Origin: Acidicapsa acidisoli
Lineage (GTDB): Bacteria; Acidobacteriota; Terriglobia; Terriglobales; Acidobacteriaceae
Reading direction: 5' to 3'
Assembly (NCBI RefSeq): GCF_025685625.1
Contig: NZ_JAGSYI010000001.1
Location: 2,461,147-2,525,146, forward strand
DNA length: 64,000 bases
Made by a program: the position numbers and the translations under genes. Below the pieces are notes generated by a model. The model did not search any database. It saw only the letters and a list, made by a program, of their open reading frames with translations, and was not told the origin of the DNA. Position 1 is the stretch's first letter. Every line of letters starts with the position of its first letter. This document shows positions 36,143 through 44,578 of this stretch, in pieces.

Positions 36143-37285
36143 ATGTCAGTGCAACCGCATGTGATTGTCCTCGGATTGGGTGCGGCCGGCAGCAGCATTG
36201 CTGCGACGCTTGCGCGGCGGGGATTGCGAGTGACAGGCATTGAGCAGTTTTCGCCGCTGCATGAGCGCGGTTCGTCCCATGGCGATACGCGGATCTTTCG
36301 CCGCGTGCCGCATGAGGGCGCGGTCTATGTAGAGATGGCGACGGCCAGTTTTCATGGCTGGAATGCGTGGAATCGCCTGGCCGGCGAGAGCTTGCTTGTG
36401 GAGTGCGGCGGTATCGACGCGGGGCCGCCAGAGAGCAGGCTGGTTAAGGCAGCAGAAGAGCTGTGCGAACGATATGGCCAGCCCTTCGAGTTGCTGGATG
36501 GGGGCGCGTTCAATCGAAGGCATCCTCACTTTCGATTGCCTTCGGATTGGCGCGTGGTGTATCAGCGGTTGAGCGGGTTTGTCAGGCCTGATGCTACGCG
36601 TAGTTTTCTGCATAAAATGGCTCGCGACGCCGGCGCGAGGCTGATGCATGGCACGGCTGTGCTGCGGATTGAATACGCGGCGAATGGAGTGCGAATTCGC
36701 ACGCAGGACGAGACGCTGACTTGCGATTTTCTGGTGGTTGCGGCGGGGAGCTGGCTGCCAAAGCTGATGCCGGAGTTGCACCTTGAGCTTTCGACCGAGC
36801 GGCGAGTGCTTGCGTGGTTTCAACCTCGAATTGCCGAGGAAATGACAGGTAGCAGCTTTCCAATCTTCTGTCTGGATGCAGGCGGGGGCTGGTATGGGAT
36901 GCCTACGCCCGATGGCAGGGTAAAGATTGGACACGATAAGCACCTGCGCCAGCGGATCGATCCGAATCTGGAGCCGATCTTGCCGGATTTGACGGACGCG
37001 GCGTTGCTTTCCGGTTGCGTCAGGGAGTATCTAGCCGGTTTCGACGAGCAACCCTGCGAGATGAAGCCTTGCATTTATACGCTGACCGAAGATCATCACT
37101 TTCTCATCGACCGGCATCCGGAACATGCGAATGTTCTGGTCTTCAGTTGCTGCTCGGGTCATGGGTTCAAGTATGCGCCGGTTTATGGGGAGATAGCTGC
37201 CAACCTCATTGAGGAAAAGCCGAGGATGGATCTGGAACTCTTCCGGTTGAATCGCGGACACGTTCCAGTGACGCGGTTCAGCTAG
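36143..37285 (+). CDS. SolA/sarcosine-oxidase-family flavin oxidase
   Basis: The product is 380 residues from the ATG at 36143 (an adjacent TTG is possible). The FAD-binding Rossmann loop is VIVLGLGAAGSSIA (about 8-21), then IEQFSPLHERGSSHGDTRIFR, typical of monomeric sarcosine/N-methyltryptophan oxidases. Cys310 in PCIYTLTEDHHFLIDRHP aligns with the covalent-flavin Cys308 of E. coli SolA. SGHGFKYAPVYGE follows near 338-350. It oxidises a secondary amine or amino acid to an imine with release of H2O2, in the cytosol. It begins 43 bases after larB on the same strand, so it is probably in the lar operon. The substrate is open. Confidence 0.87.
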   Translation: MSVQPHVIVLGLGAAGSSIAATLARRGLRVTGIEQFSPLHERGSSHGDTRIFRRVPHEGAVYVEMATASFHGWNAWNRLAGESLLVECGGIDAGPPESRLVKAAEELCERYGQPFELLDGGAFNRRHPHFRLPSDWRVVYQRLSGFVRPDATRSFLHKMARDAGARLMHGTAVLRIEYAANGVRIRTQDETLTCDFLVVAAGSWLPKLMPELHLELSTERRVLAWFQPRIAEEMTGSSFPIFCLDAGGGWYGMPTPDGRVKIGHDKHLRQRIDPNLEPILPDLTDAALLSGCVREYLAGFDEQPCEMKPCIYTLTEDHHFLIDRHPEHANVLVFSCCSGHGFKYAPVYGEIAANLIEEKPRMDLELFRLNRGHVPVTRFS

Positions 37286-38763
37286 TGGGCTGATGCATCG
37301 GAAGACGGTGCGGATGGCTTCGTTGGCGAGTTTCGCCGCACTCTTAGATTGTCCAGCGCGTAGTCGACAAAGCGCGGTTCGAAATGCGGCGGTTGGTTCA
37401 TGAACCGGCAGGTTGCAACTACCTGATCGACGATGAATCTGGGCTGAAATGCGGCGAGCTCCAGGCCTTTTTCATGGATGAGCTTGTGCACGATGATGTG
37501 GAATATCTCGTCAGGGAGGGTTATTCCCTGGCGCTCGCATTCTTTCTCGAAGATGCGACGGTATAGCTCCAGCGATGGTCCGCCGACCTCGATTTTATAG
37601 GGCAAACGGCGCAGGAAGGCAGGGTCCATCAGGTCTTCGGGTTCGAGGTTGGTGGAGAAGATCACCATCTCTTCGAAAGGGATGACGAAGCTCTTGCCGG
37701 TGTGCAGCTTCAGGTAGTCGACGCGGCTTTCCAATGGCACGATCCAGCGGTTGAGCAGGATGGTTGGAGTGACCATCTGGCGGCCGAAGTCGTCGATCAG
37801 GAAACAGCCCCCCAACGCCTTGACGTGCAATGGGGCTTCGTAGAAATTGGACGAGGTGTCGTAGCGGAGATCGAGCATCTCCAGCGTCAGTTCGCCGCCG
37901 GTGACGACAAATGGGCGGCGGCAGGGAACCCAGCGGGCGTCATATTCTTCGTTTCGAACGAAAGAGAGGAAGTTTTCGCGGCTTTCGGATGTGGTGACGA
38001 GCGGAAGATGGACGCTTGGGTCGTAGACGCGCATGATCTGGCCTTCGACGACCACCGCGTAGGGCACGTAGATGACGTCGTTGAAGACGCTGGCAAAGCT
38101 GAGTGCAACGGATGTCTTGCCGTTGCCGGGCGGACCGTAGAGGAGCATGGCGCGGCCGGAGTTCAAGGCCGGCCCGCTTTGTTCGACGATTTTGTCGTCA
38201 AAGGTGAGGTCGCCCATGGCTTTACGAATGCGCTCGTAGGTGATGACTTCGTTCGTGATCTTCTGCAGGTTGACCTGGAGGTTGAACTCTTCGATGGTCA
38301 CGGGCGCGGGTCCCGCGTAGCGCAGCCGTTCGAGAGCATCGAGAACCCAGCGTTTGCCCACCTCGGTAAGCGCGTAGCTCATGTCGAGCGGGTTCGCGGA
38401 TTCACGCGAGCCGAGCGCGTGGAGCAGTTGCCGGTCGGTGGCCATTTGCACCAGGTCGTGGACGATGTGATACGGGAGCTTGATGACGTCGATGAACTGA
38501 CGCATGGTTCCCAGATGGCCGACGTAGATCTGCTTCATCAACAGGCTGAGGAGGTCAGTCGCTTCGATTTTTGTGGCGGCAATGTTTGCCGGCTCGGCGG
38601 GAATGCGGTGGAGAAAAGTCTCAAGCGCCTGCTGGGAGATGGCTCCGGTGGCGACGAGATGATCGCCGAGGCGGCCGCCGCGTTCTGTTTGAACTTCGAG
38701 GGCGTAGGCTACTTGCTCTGGCGTGACTAGCTTCGCCTGGATCAGCAGATCCCCCAACCGCAA
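37282..38763 (-). CDS. AAA ATPase with N-terminal MshEN-like domain
   Basis: The product is 493 residues if begun at TTG 38763. The first 60 residues (RLGDLLIQAKLVTPEQVAYAL, GGRLGDHLVATGAISQQALE) resemble the MshEN/GspE N-terminal domain that binds c-di-GMP in some secretion ATPases. A helical region is followed by Walker A GPPGNGKTS (about 210-218), Walker B CFLIDDFGRQ (about 320-329), sensor IFSTNLEPEDL and an arginine-finger-like FLRRLPYK. It is not a PilB ATPase. The only good ribosome-binding site (GGGAGG, 38781-38786) lies five bases from an in-frame ATC at 38775, so translation may begin there. It overlaps the oxidase gene by four bases at the stops. Role unknown. Confidence 0.8.
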   Translation of the reverse strand: MRLGDLLIQAKLVTPEQVAYALEVQTERGGRLGDHLVATGAISQQALETFLHRIPAEPANIAATKIEATDLLSLLMKQIYVGHLGTMRQFIDVIKLPYHIVHDLVQMATDRQLLHALGSRESANPLDMSYALTEVGKRWVLDALERLRYAGPAPVTIEEFNLQVNLQKITNEVITYERIRKAMGDLTFDDKIVEQSGPALNSGRAMLLYGPPGNGKTSVALSFASVFNDVIYVPYAVVVEGQIMRVYDPSVHLPLVTTSESRENFLSFVRNEEYDARWVPCRRPFVVTGGELTLEMLDLRYDTSSNFYEAPLHVKALGGCFLIDDFGRQMVTPTILLNRWIVPLESRVDYLKLHTGKSFVIPFEEMVIFSTNLEPEDLMDPAFLRRLPYKIEVGGPSLELYRRIFEKECERQGITLPDEIFHIIVHKLIHEKGLELAAFQPRFIVDQVVATCRFMNQPPHFEPRFVDYALDNLRVRRNSPTKPSAPSSDASAH

Positions 38764-38957
38764 TCTTGTTTTGATGGCGCCCTCCCGGCGTAGCCTGATT
38801 GATCGCTGCTTTGTTCGTTCAGTGTAATTGCTGGGATGCGTCGCGCAAGCTGAGGGCTTGACTTAGATGGCCAAGTCCTTCGCGAATAGGAATGTGAATT
38901 TGCGGACGTGCTCGGGCTTTCTTCGCTAATTCACATTTGTCGTGCATTCTGGTGAAT

Positions 38958-41660
38958 ATGACTTATAGACAAGTCCTGGTTACCGCCCTTTGCTCTGTTA
39001 CCCTCGCTTGCGCTCCATCCTTCGTACCTGGCCAGCAAGCTGCCGGAGTGGGACTCAGCGCGATTCTTCCCAACGGGCGTCAAATCCGTCCGGCCGGCAA
39101 CTGGATTCCGCTGGCTCCGTATCCGTTCGCAATTGCGCTCAAGCCGAATGGTTCGCAGGCTGCGGTGCCGTCGATTGGCTTTCCTTTTGCGCTCAATGTG
39201 ATCGAGCATCCGGATGGAGATACGCCGGCGGTGCGCAGGAGGCCTTCTGGTGAGAATAACGACCCGGCGATCGAGACGCATGCCGGTCTTGCCTACTCGA
39301 CCGATGGCCGGACGCTCTATGTGGCGACGGGGAACTCGGGCAAGATTGCGCTGTATTCGACCGCGGACTGGCGGCAGGCAGGTCAGATTCCACTGGATGC
39401 CAAGGTTGGCGGGACCGATTTTACCGGCAGTTTTGCCGCTTCTGTGCTTGTCTCCGGCGACGGACGCACGCTCTTTGCGCTAGATCAGGGCAACTGGCGT
39501 GTCGTGGTGATCGATGTGGCTCAGAGCCAGGTCATCGCTTCGATTCCGACTGGCGCGTATCCATTCGGGCTGACTCTTTCTCCCGACGGCAACCGGCTTT
39601 ACGTGACTAACATTGGGTTGTTTGAGTACACGGCGATTCCGGGAGCGAAGCGCGAAGACGCGCTCGGAACCGGGTTGAAATTTCCGCCGTTCGGCTATCC
39701 CTCAAAAGAAGCTCGCGAGGGAGTGACGCTTGACGGCCGCAAGATTCCCGGGTTGGGCGATGAAAATTCCGATCGAGGCAGTTCGCTCTGGACGTATGAC
39801 ATTCACGACGTGCAACGCCCAACACTGTCTGCGAAGCTTCATCTTGGCGACCGTATCAGTGAGGCGCGCAACGGCGATGTTGGTGGGAGCGCGCCGACGG
39901 GAGTGGTTGCGGATGGCAACGCGGTGTATGTCTCGCTGGCGCATCAGGATTCCGTCGCAAAGGTCAGCGCGGATGGCTCGAAGGTGCTGGCGGAGACGCC
40001 CTTGTCTCCGTTTACCGGAAGGCGATTTGAGGATGCGCAAGGACGCCCGCTTCGGGGCGTGATGCCGAGCGGCCTCGCGCTCGGGGATGGGCGGCTTTAC
40101 GTTGCGGAGTCGGGCATCGACGCCGTTGCGGTTTTGGATGCGAGCACGATGCGGGTTCTGGAACACATTCCGGCGGGATGGAATCCCAGCGCGGTGGCTC
40201 TTTCGCCCGGAGGCAAGACACTTTACATTGTTAACACCAAGGGCAAGGGCGCAGGACCTAACGCCGGCAAACTTCACGCAGAGAGCTCCCCAACGTATGT
40301 AGGCTCGCTGGAATACGGCAGCCTGACGGTGGTGAATCTGGCAAGTTTGCCCGATGCGCAGACTCTTACCGGTGAGGTTCTGGCAAACAATACCTATGCG
40401 ATCGCCAAGCGGCCAGAGCTGCCTCGGCTTAAGCACTGCTTTCTCGTGATTCGTGAGAATCGGACGTATGACGAGGTGCTTGGGGACATCGTGAATGCCA
40501 ATGGAGATCCGGCGCTGGCCCGGTATGGGCTTGACGGCTGGGCCGAAGAGCGGCACCAGACGAAGATTGAAGCGGACCATCTCAAGGTGACGCCAAATCT
40601 GCATGCCATTGCTCAGCGATACGCGATCAGCGATAACTTCTATGTCGACTCGGATGTTTCGGCGGACGGACACCGCTGGGTGGTCGGGATTAATCCCACG
40701 CCCTTTTTCAATACGGCCTGGTCGAGCGGCTACGGCGGACGACGGAGTGCCGATGCTGGCGCGCCGCAGCCCGGCCGTCGCGCGCTCTTTGGCGGAGCCG
40801 ATGCGCCTATGCCGGAGGATGAACCACAATTTGGATCGCTGTGGGAACATATCGCTGATTCGGGGCGGGGGATTCTGAACTATGGGGAGGGCTTGGAAGT
40901 CGAGGGCAATGATGAGATGGCTGGGGCTGCGCCGGAGGGCCAGAGACTCTTTCTCAATGCTCCGGTGCCGAAGCCAATTTTTGAATCAACCGACCGCAGC
41001 TTTCCTACCTTCAACGTTGGAATTCCGGACCAGCTCCGTGTGGAGGAGTTCAAGCGTGACTTCAGCCGGAGACTCGCCCAAAACAAGATTCCGGGGCTGA
41101 TCGTGATTCGGCTGCCGAATGACCACACGGCCGATCCGCGACCTGGAGACGGCTACCCGTATCGGGCGTCATATGTAGCGGATAACGATCTTGCCCTTGG
41201 CCGCATTGTGGATTACCTGTCGAAGACCAGCATCTGGAAAGACTCGGCACTCTTTGTCACGGAAGATGACGCGCAGGGCGGCGTGGACCATGTAGACGCC
41301 CACCGCAGCATTCTGGCGATTGCCAGTCCTTGGGCTACGCCTGGAGCGGTGAGCCATCAGCACTCCAGCATGGGCAGCATTACACGGACGATCAACGAAT
41401 TGCTGGGGGTTGGAGCGCTGAACCTGGAAGATGCGCTGGCTGGGGATTTTATCGGCGTTTTCGCTGCATCGCCAAATCTCGAACCGTTTACCTTCCAGCC
41501 CAGCGATCCGAAGGTCTTTGACGCGACAAAAGCGAAACCCGCCAAGCCCAAGACCAAAGTGGAGGCCGCTGCCCTGAGGGATATGGATGACGCGCCGGAG
41601 ATTCAAAAGCAGATGGAAAAGAGTAAGTCCAGTCTAAGCAGGCCTACGGCAGTGGATTAA
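38958..41660 (+). CDS. Secreted beta-propeller/phosphoesterase protein
   Basis: About 900 residues from the ATG at 38958 (GGTGA just upstream), with a signal peptide (VLVTALCSVTLACAPSF). The first half is a YVTN-type beta-propeller: LAYSTDGRTLYVATGNSGKI, PTGAYPFGLTLSPDGNRLYV and GWNPSAVALSPGGKTLYIVN. The second half belongs to the alkaline-phosphatase-like phosphoesterase superfamily: HCFLVIRENRTYDEVLGDI, ISDNFYVDSDVSADGHRW, IRLPNDHTADPRPG and ALFVTEDDAQGGVDHVDAHR, which supply metal-binding Asp and His. It is likely an exported phospholipase C- or phosphodiesterase-like enzyme with a propeller for partner or substrate binding. Its end overlaps the convergent MFS gene by 17 bp. Confidence 0.85.
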   Translation: MTYRQVLVTALCSVTLACAPSFVPGQQAAGVGLSAILPNGRQIRPAGNWIPLAPYPFAIALKPNGSQAAVPSIGFPFALNVIEHPDGDTPAVRRRPSGENNDPAIETHAGLAYSTDGRTLYVATGNSGKIALYSTADWRQAGQIPLDAKVGGTDFTGSFAASVLVSGDGRTLFALDQGNWRVVVIDVAQSQVIASIPTGAYPFGLTLSPDGNRLYVTNIGLFEYTAIPGAKREDALGTGLKFPPFGYPSKEAREGVTLDGRKIPGLGDENSDRGSSLWTYDIHDVQRPTLSAKLHLGDRISEARNGDVGGSAPTGVVADGNAVYVSLAHQDSVAKVSADGSKVLAETPLSPFTGRRFEDAQGRPLRGVMPSGLALGDGRLYVAESGIDAVAVLDASTMRVLEHIPAGWNPSAVALSPGGKTLYIVNTKGKGAGPNAGKLHAESSPTYVGSLEYGSLTVVNLASLPDAQTLTGEVLANNTYAIAKRPELPRLKHCFLVIRENRTYDEVLGDIVNANGDPALARYGLDGWAEERHQTKIEADHLKVTPNLHAIAQRYAISDNFYVDSDVSADGHRWVVGINPTPFFNTAWSSGYGGRRSADAGAPQPGRRALFGGADAPMPEDEPQFGSLWEHIADSGRGILNYGEGLEVEGNDEMAGAAPEGQRLFLNAPVPKPIFESTDRSFPTFNVGIPDQLRVEEFKRDFSRRLAQNKIPGLIVIRLPNDHTADPRPGDGYPYRASYVADNDLALGRIVDYLSKTSIWKDSALFVTEDDAQGGVDHVDAHRSILAIASPWATPGAVSHQHSSMGSITRTINELLGVGALNLEDALAGDFIGVFAASPNLEPFTFQPSDPKVFDATKAKPAKPKTKVEAAALRDMDDAPEIQKQMEKSKSSLSRPTAVD

Positions 41661-42984
41661 GCGCAGAATCCGGAACGGTGGCAGGAGCGAGTTCTCGCGC
41701 ATCGTCGTTCCAGCGAGGAGCGACGATGGCGGCGGCTATCAAGGATGTGATCAGGAAGAGGTTGAAGAGATTGTCCCAGCCGTAGTGGCGGGCGAACGAA
41801 GTGACCAGGAGTGGCGAGAGCATCTGGCCCACGGAGCCCGCTCCGTTAACTGCCGCGATGGCTCGGGCGGAACAGGCGAGCGGGACGCTTTCAAGCACAG
41901 CCACCGAGACCATCAGCGCGTCCACGGCGTAGACCAGCAGGCCCATTGCAGCTACGCTGATGGCCGAGACCCACCAGCCCATGGCCGTGATGAGTGGCTG
42001 GATGAGAGCCAGAAAACCAAGCCCAAAGAGCATGATCGCGGCTACGGGATAACGCCGCGACTTGAAGTATTGAATGGAAAGATGCACGGCGAGCAGGGCT
42101 CCAGCGAAGCCGAAGAACTCAAAGAGCGCGGCCGTGGAAGCGGCTCGATTTCTGGACAGGTGCGTGGTTTGTACAAGGTAAAGAGGCAGCCAGAAAAGGA
42201 GCGCATACCGCGTCATCTTGAGAAAGAAGTACATGGCCGCGATTGTGCGGATGTGGCCGTTGGATAGTACGGCCCACCAGCCGGACCAAATCCCGGCTGT
42301 ACGAGGATTCCGGAAAACTGCTAAGTCTTCCTCGGGTGGGCTGATGGGCTCAAGACCGGCGTCCGCAGGTTCGTCTCTTGTGGTGAAAAAGAAGTAGGCA
42401 GAGATCAAGGCCAGCAGAATGGGCGGGAAGATGAAACATCGCTGCCATCCCCAGGACGGCATAATGAGCTGGGTCGTCGCGCACCACAGGGTGAGGCTGG
42501 CGGCGAGGACTCCTCCGAGCGAGTAGCTGGCGCTCCACCAGGCGAGGACATTAGGTCGTTCGGCGCGGCTGAACCAGACGGCCAGCATACGGCAAAGTGC
42601 GGGGAAGCCGAGCCCTTGCGCAAAGCCGTTGAGCAACTGGAGCGCGAGCATTGCGTGTGGCGCTTGGGCGAAGAGCATGGCTGCGGTTGCGATGGCCGAG
42701 ACGAGTCCGCCGGTGAGCGCGGTTTTGCGAGGCCCGGCCCAGAAACGCGGCAAGTCGGCCAGTGTGCCCGAAACGAGATGGCCAACGACATAGGCGAGTG
42801 CGAAGTTGAAGAGCAGCCCGGTCAGGTCATCCTGAGCCGGTGGCGCGCCGGGAAGAGTGCGGACGGTCCGCATGTTCTCGCGGCACAGGTAATAGCCGGC
42901 ATATAACAGCCAACTCGAAGTGAAGGCGGCTGAGCGCCAGTGACCATATCGAGCTGATTTGGAATCCTGGTCCGATAGATGCAT
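41644..42984 (-). CDS. MFS transporter, organophosphate/sugar-phosphate-antiporter-like
   Basis: About 446 residues with 12 hydrophobic helices. The start ATG overlaps the upstream stop as TAATG, so it is translationally coupled to the regulator-like gene at 42984-44210; a longer frame upstream is within that gene. The first helix (SSWLLYAGYYLCRENM) and FALAYVVGHLVSGTLADL, then LLNGFAQGLGFPALCRMLAVWF, resemble the glycerol-3-phosphate/hexose-phosphate antiporter branch. The substrate is unproven. Its 3' end overlaps the phosphoesterase gene tail by 17 bp on the other strand; the pairing of a phosphoesterase with a phosphate-ester transporter is suggestive only. Confidence 0.85.
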   Translation of the reverse strand: MHLSDQDSKSARYGHWRSAAFTSSWLLYAGYYLCRENMRTVRTLPGAPPAQDDLTGLLFNFALAYVVGHLVSGTLADLPRFWAGPRKTALTGGLVSAIATAAMLFAQAPHAMLALQLLNGFAQGLGFPALCRMLAVWFSRAERPNVLAWWSASYSLGGVLAASLTLWCATTQLIMPSWGWQRCFIFPPILLALISAYFFFTTRDEPADAGLEPISPPEEDLAVFRNPRTAGIWSGWWAVLSNGHIRTIAAMYFFLKMTRYALLFWLPLYLVQTTHLSRNRAASTAALFEFFGFAGALLAVHLSIQYFKSRRYPVAAIMLFGLGFLALIQPLITAMGWWVSAISVAAMGLLVYAVDALMVSVAVLESVPLACSARAIAAVNGAGSVGQMLSPLLVTSFARHYGWDNLFNLFLITSLIAAAIVAPRWNDDARELAPATVPDSALNPLP

Positions 42985-44210
42985 TACGCACCACCCCACG
43001 AGATGTTGCGGCGCCATTCGCCGGCGGTGTCGCGGTAGACCAAGACCTGCACACCGTGGCGGCCGTCAAGGTGCTCGACTTGTTCGACCAGGCCGGAGGG
43101 GAAGTTTCGCTCGACAGTCAGCTCTTCGAGCAATCGCCGGATGGCGTCCGCGTCCGTACCCTGAATGCGCAGGGTGGAAGCATCTTCGGAAAGTATGGTG
43201 AGCAAGGCGGCTGAAGATACGGACATCGCAGATACCGATGTGCCTGAAGGGTGCCCGTCCAAAAGTTGCGCTGGAAGTTGTGCAGAAGCCTTGGGCAGAC
43301 TGGAAGAGGCGTCCGGATTCCGGACCGCAGGAATGGTGAGAGTCCATCGTAGGCGACGGTCGGCAATGACTTCGCGTGGGGTGGCGTAGCTGACTCGAAC
43401 CGACGAGGTAGCGTCCGGCTTGGCGTCGGTGAGTGAATCCTCCTGCATTGTTGCGTCTACGCCGTAGCGGCCTGCCACCCAAACCAGGGGATAAAGGCTG
43501 GAGGCAAGACTGACCCTGTCTTGCGGCGAGACCGAAAGGACCATCGCGCTCCGTCCTGACAGAAGCCGATCCCAGAAGCGCAGGTATTCTTCGCGGTTCT
43601 CCATTTGGTGGCGAAGGAGCAACGCGCAAACGAGCAAGGCAAACAGCGCCGGACGCATCAATGTCAGCGCCTGCACTGGCGGGACGACTGAGCCGATGGG
43701 ATGCTGCGGCAGAACTGCGAAGGGTGAGGCTGGCGCCGACGGAAGGTCTAACGAAACTGGTGCAGCCGGGGACGCCGTGATGTAGTTTCCCTGGAGCGTC
43801 CCCTGCAAGACTAACGAGACGGTATTGGCTTCGACCGGAGTGAAACGCGGAACGTAGCTCCCGGTCGGCAACTGTATTTTGAGAGAGCAAGTCTCGGCGG
43901 CAGCAACCGATGAGGCGTAATAGGATGTCAGCCGCTTGCGAACTTCGTTGGCGCGAACGCGGACAGAGGCGTCGGAGCTAGGTTCGTAGGAAGTATCGCG
44001 ACCGAACAAATCGATCCCGATGGTTCGCTCTTTCAACGAGTCCATTCGACCGTCAAGGGTGACTCGGACGATGTACCGCAGGAACTCGCAGGATCGCTTA
44101 CTGGTACGGAAGTGTGCGCTTCCGCATATCCTCTCTAATTCCGCTTCGACGGCGACGTGGTGGCGCGCAGCATCCTCGAAACTCTTGGGGAGCGGAGGGG
44201 AGGCAGCCAA
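42984..44210 (-). CDS. Regulator-like protein with acidobacterial N-terminal winged-helix-type domain and a membrane helix
   Basis: The product is 408 residues from a TTG seven bases after AAGGAG. The N-terminal 130 residues hold a conserved block (FRTSKRSCEFLRYIVRVTLD, LKERTIGIDLFGRDTSYEP, SDASVRVRANEVRKRLTSYY, QLPTGSYVPRFTP). This block is frequent in acidobacterial proteins, fused there to TPR or cyclase domains, and is thought to bind DNA; that role is an inference. A membrane helix (LMRPALFALLVCALLL, near 190) follows, then a C-terminal domain of about 200 residues without a recognised family. It is coupled to the MFS gene and may control it or sense its substrate. Confidence 0.7.
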   Translation of the reverse strand: MAASPPLPKSFEDAARHHVAVEAELERICGSAHFRTSKRSCEFLRYIVRVTLDGRMDSLKERTIGIDLFGRDTSYEPSSDASVRVRANEVRKRLTSYYASSVAAAETCSLKIQLPTGSYVPRFTPVEANTVSLVLQGTLQGNYITASPAAPVSLDLPSAPASPFAVLPQHPIGSVVPPVQALTLMRPALFALLVCALLLRHQMENREEYLRFWDRLLSGRSAMVLSVSPQDRVSLASSLYPLVWVAGRYGVDATMQEDSLTDAKPDATSSVRVSYATPREVIADRRLRWTLTIPAVRNPDASSSLPKASAQLPAQLLDGHPSGTSVSAMSVSSAALLTILSEDASTLRIQGTDADAIRRLLEELTVERNFPSGLVEQVEHLDGRHGVQVLVYRDTAGEWRRNISWGGA

Positions 44211-44578
44211 TGCGAGTCTCCTTGGAGTTGGATCAAAATCTATGGATTAGCATAGCGAAACTCTGTGAAAGCGCCTTGAATTACGTCAGGAATCGATCAA
44301 TGACTTTAACAGGGGCATGAACATCACGCGAATTGTGAGATGGTAAGTCCTTATATATCAACAAAAGTGTCTGATGCTGAACCGTTAAGAACCTGCAATT
44401 TGCCGTGAAAGTGCTCTTAGATGAAGCTACGTTTTCAGTTTTTTGAACGTGTCTCTAAGGATTTCGCTTTCCCCAGCAAACTTCTCTTTTTCGGCAGAGT
44501 TTCTGTTTTCGATTGCCGCGGTAGCAAAGACAACCAATAACCCGATTGTTTTTTTTTTCATCTCAGGAGGCAGCACCG
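44211..44578. other. Non-coding leader region between divergent genes
   Basis: The 368 bp separate the regulator-like gene (TTG 44210, minus) from the receptor (ATG 44579, plus). It is AT-richer than its neighbours, with a T-run just before AGGAGG of the receptor. Short open frames here have no ribosome-binding sites. No clear promoter pair, operator or RNA structure was recognised. Confidence 0.4.

Noticed and set aside
39702-40850. A 382-codon open frame antisense to the phosphoesterase protein
   Set aside because: Arg-rich composition and complete overlap with a gene having clear domains; a GC-rich antisense artefact.
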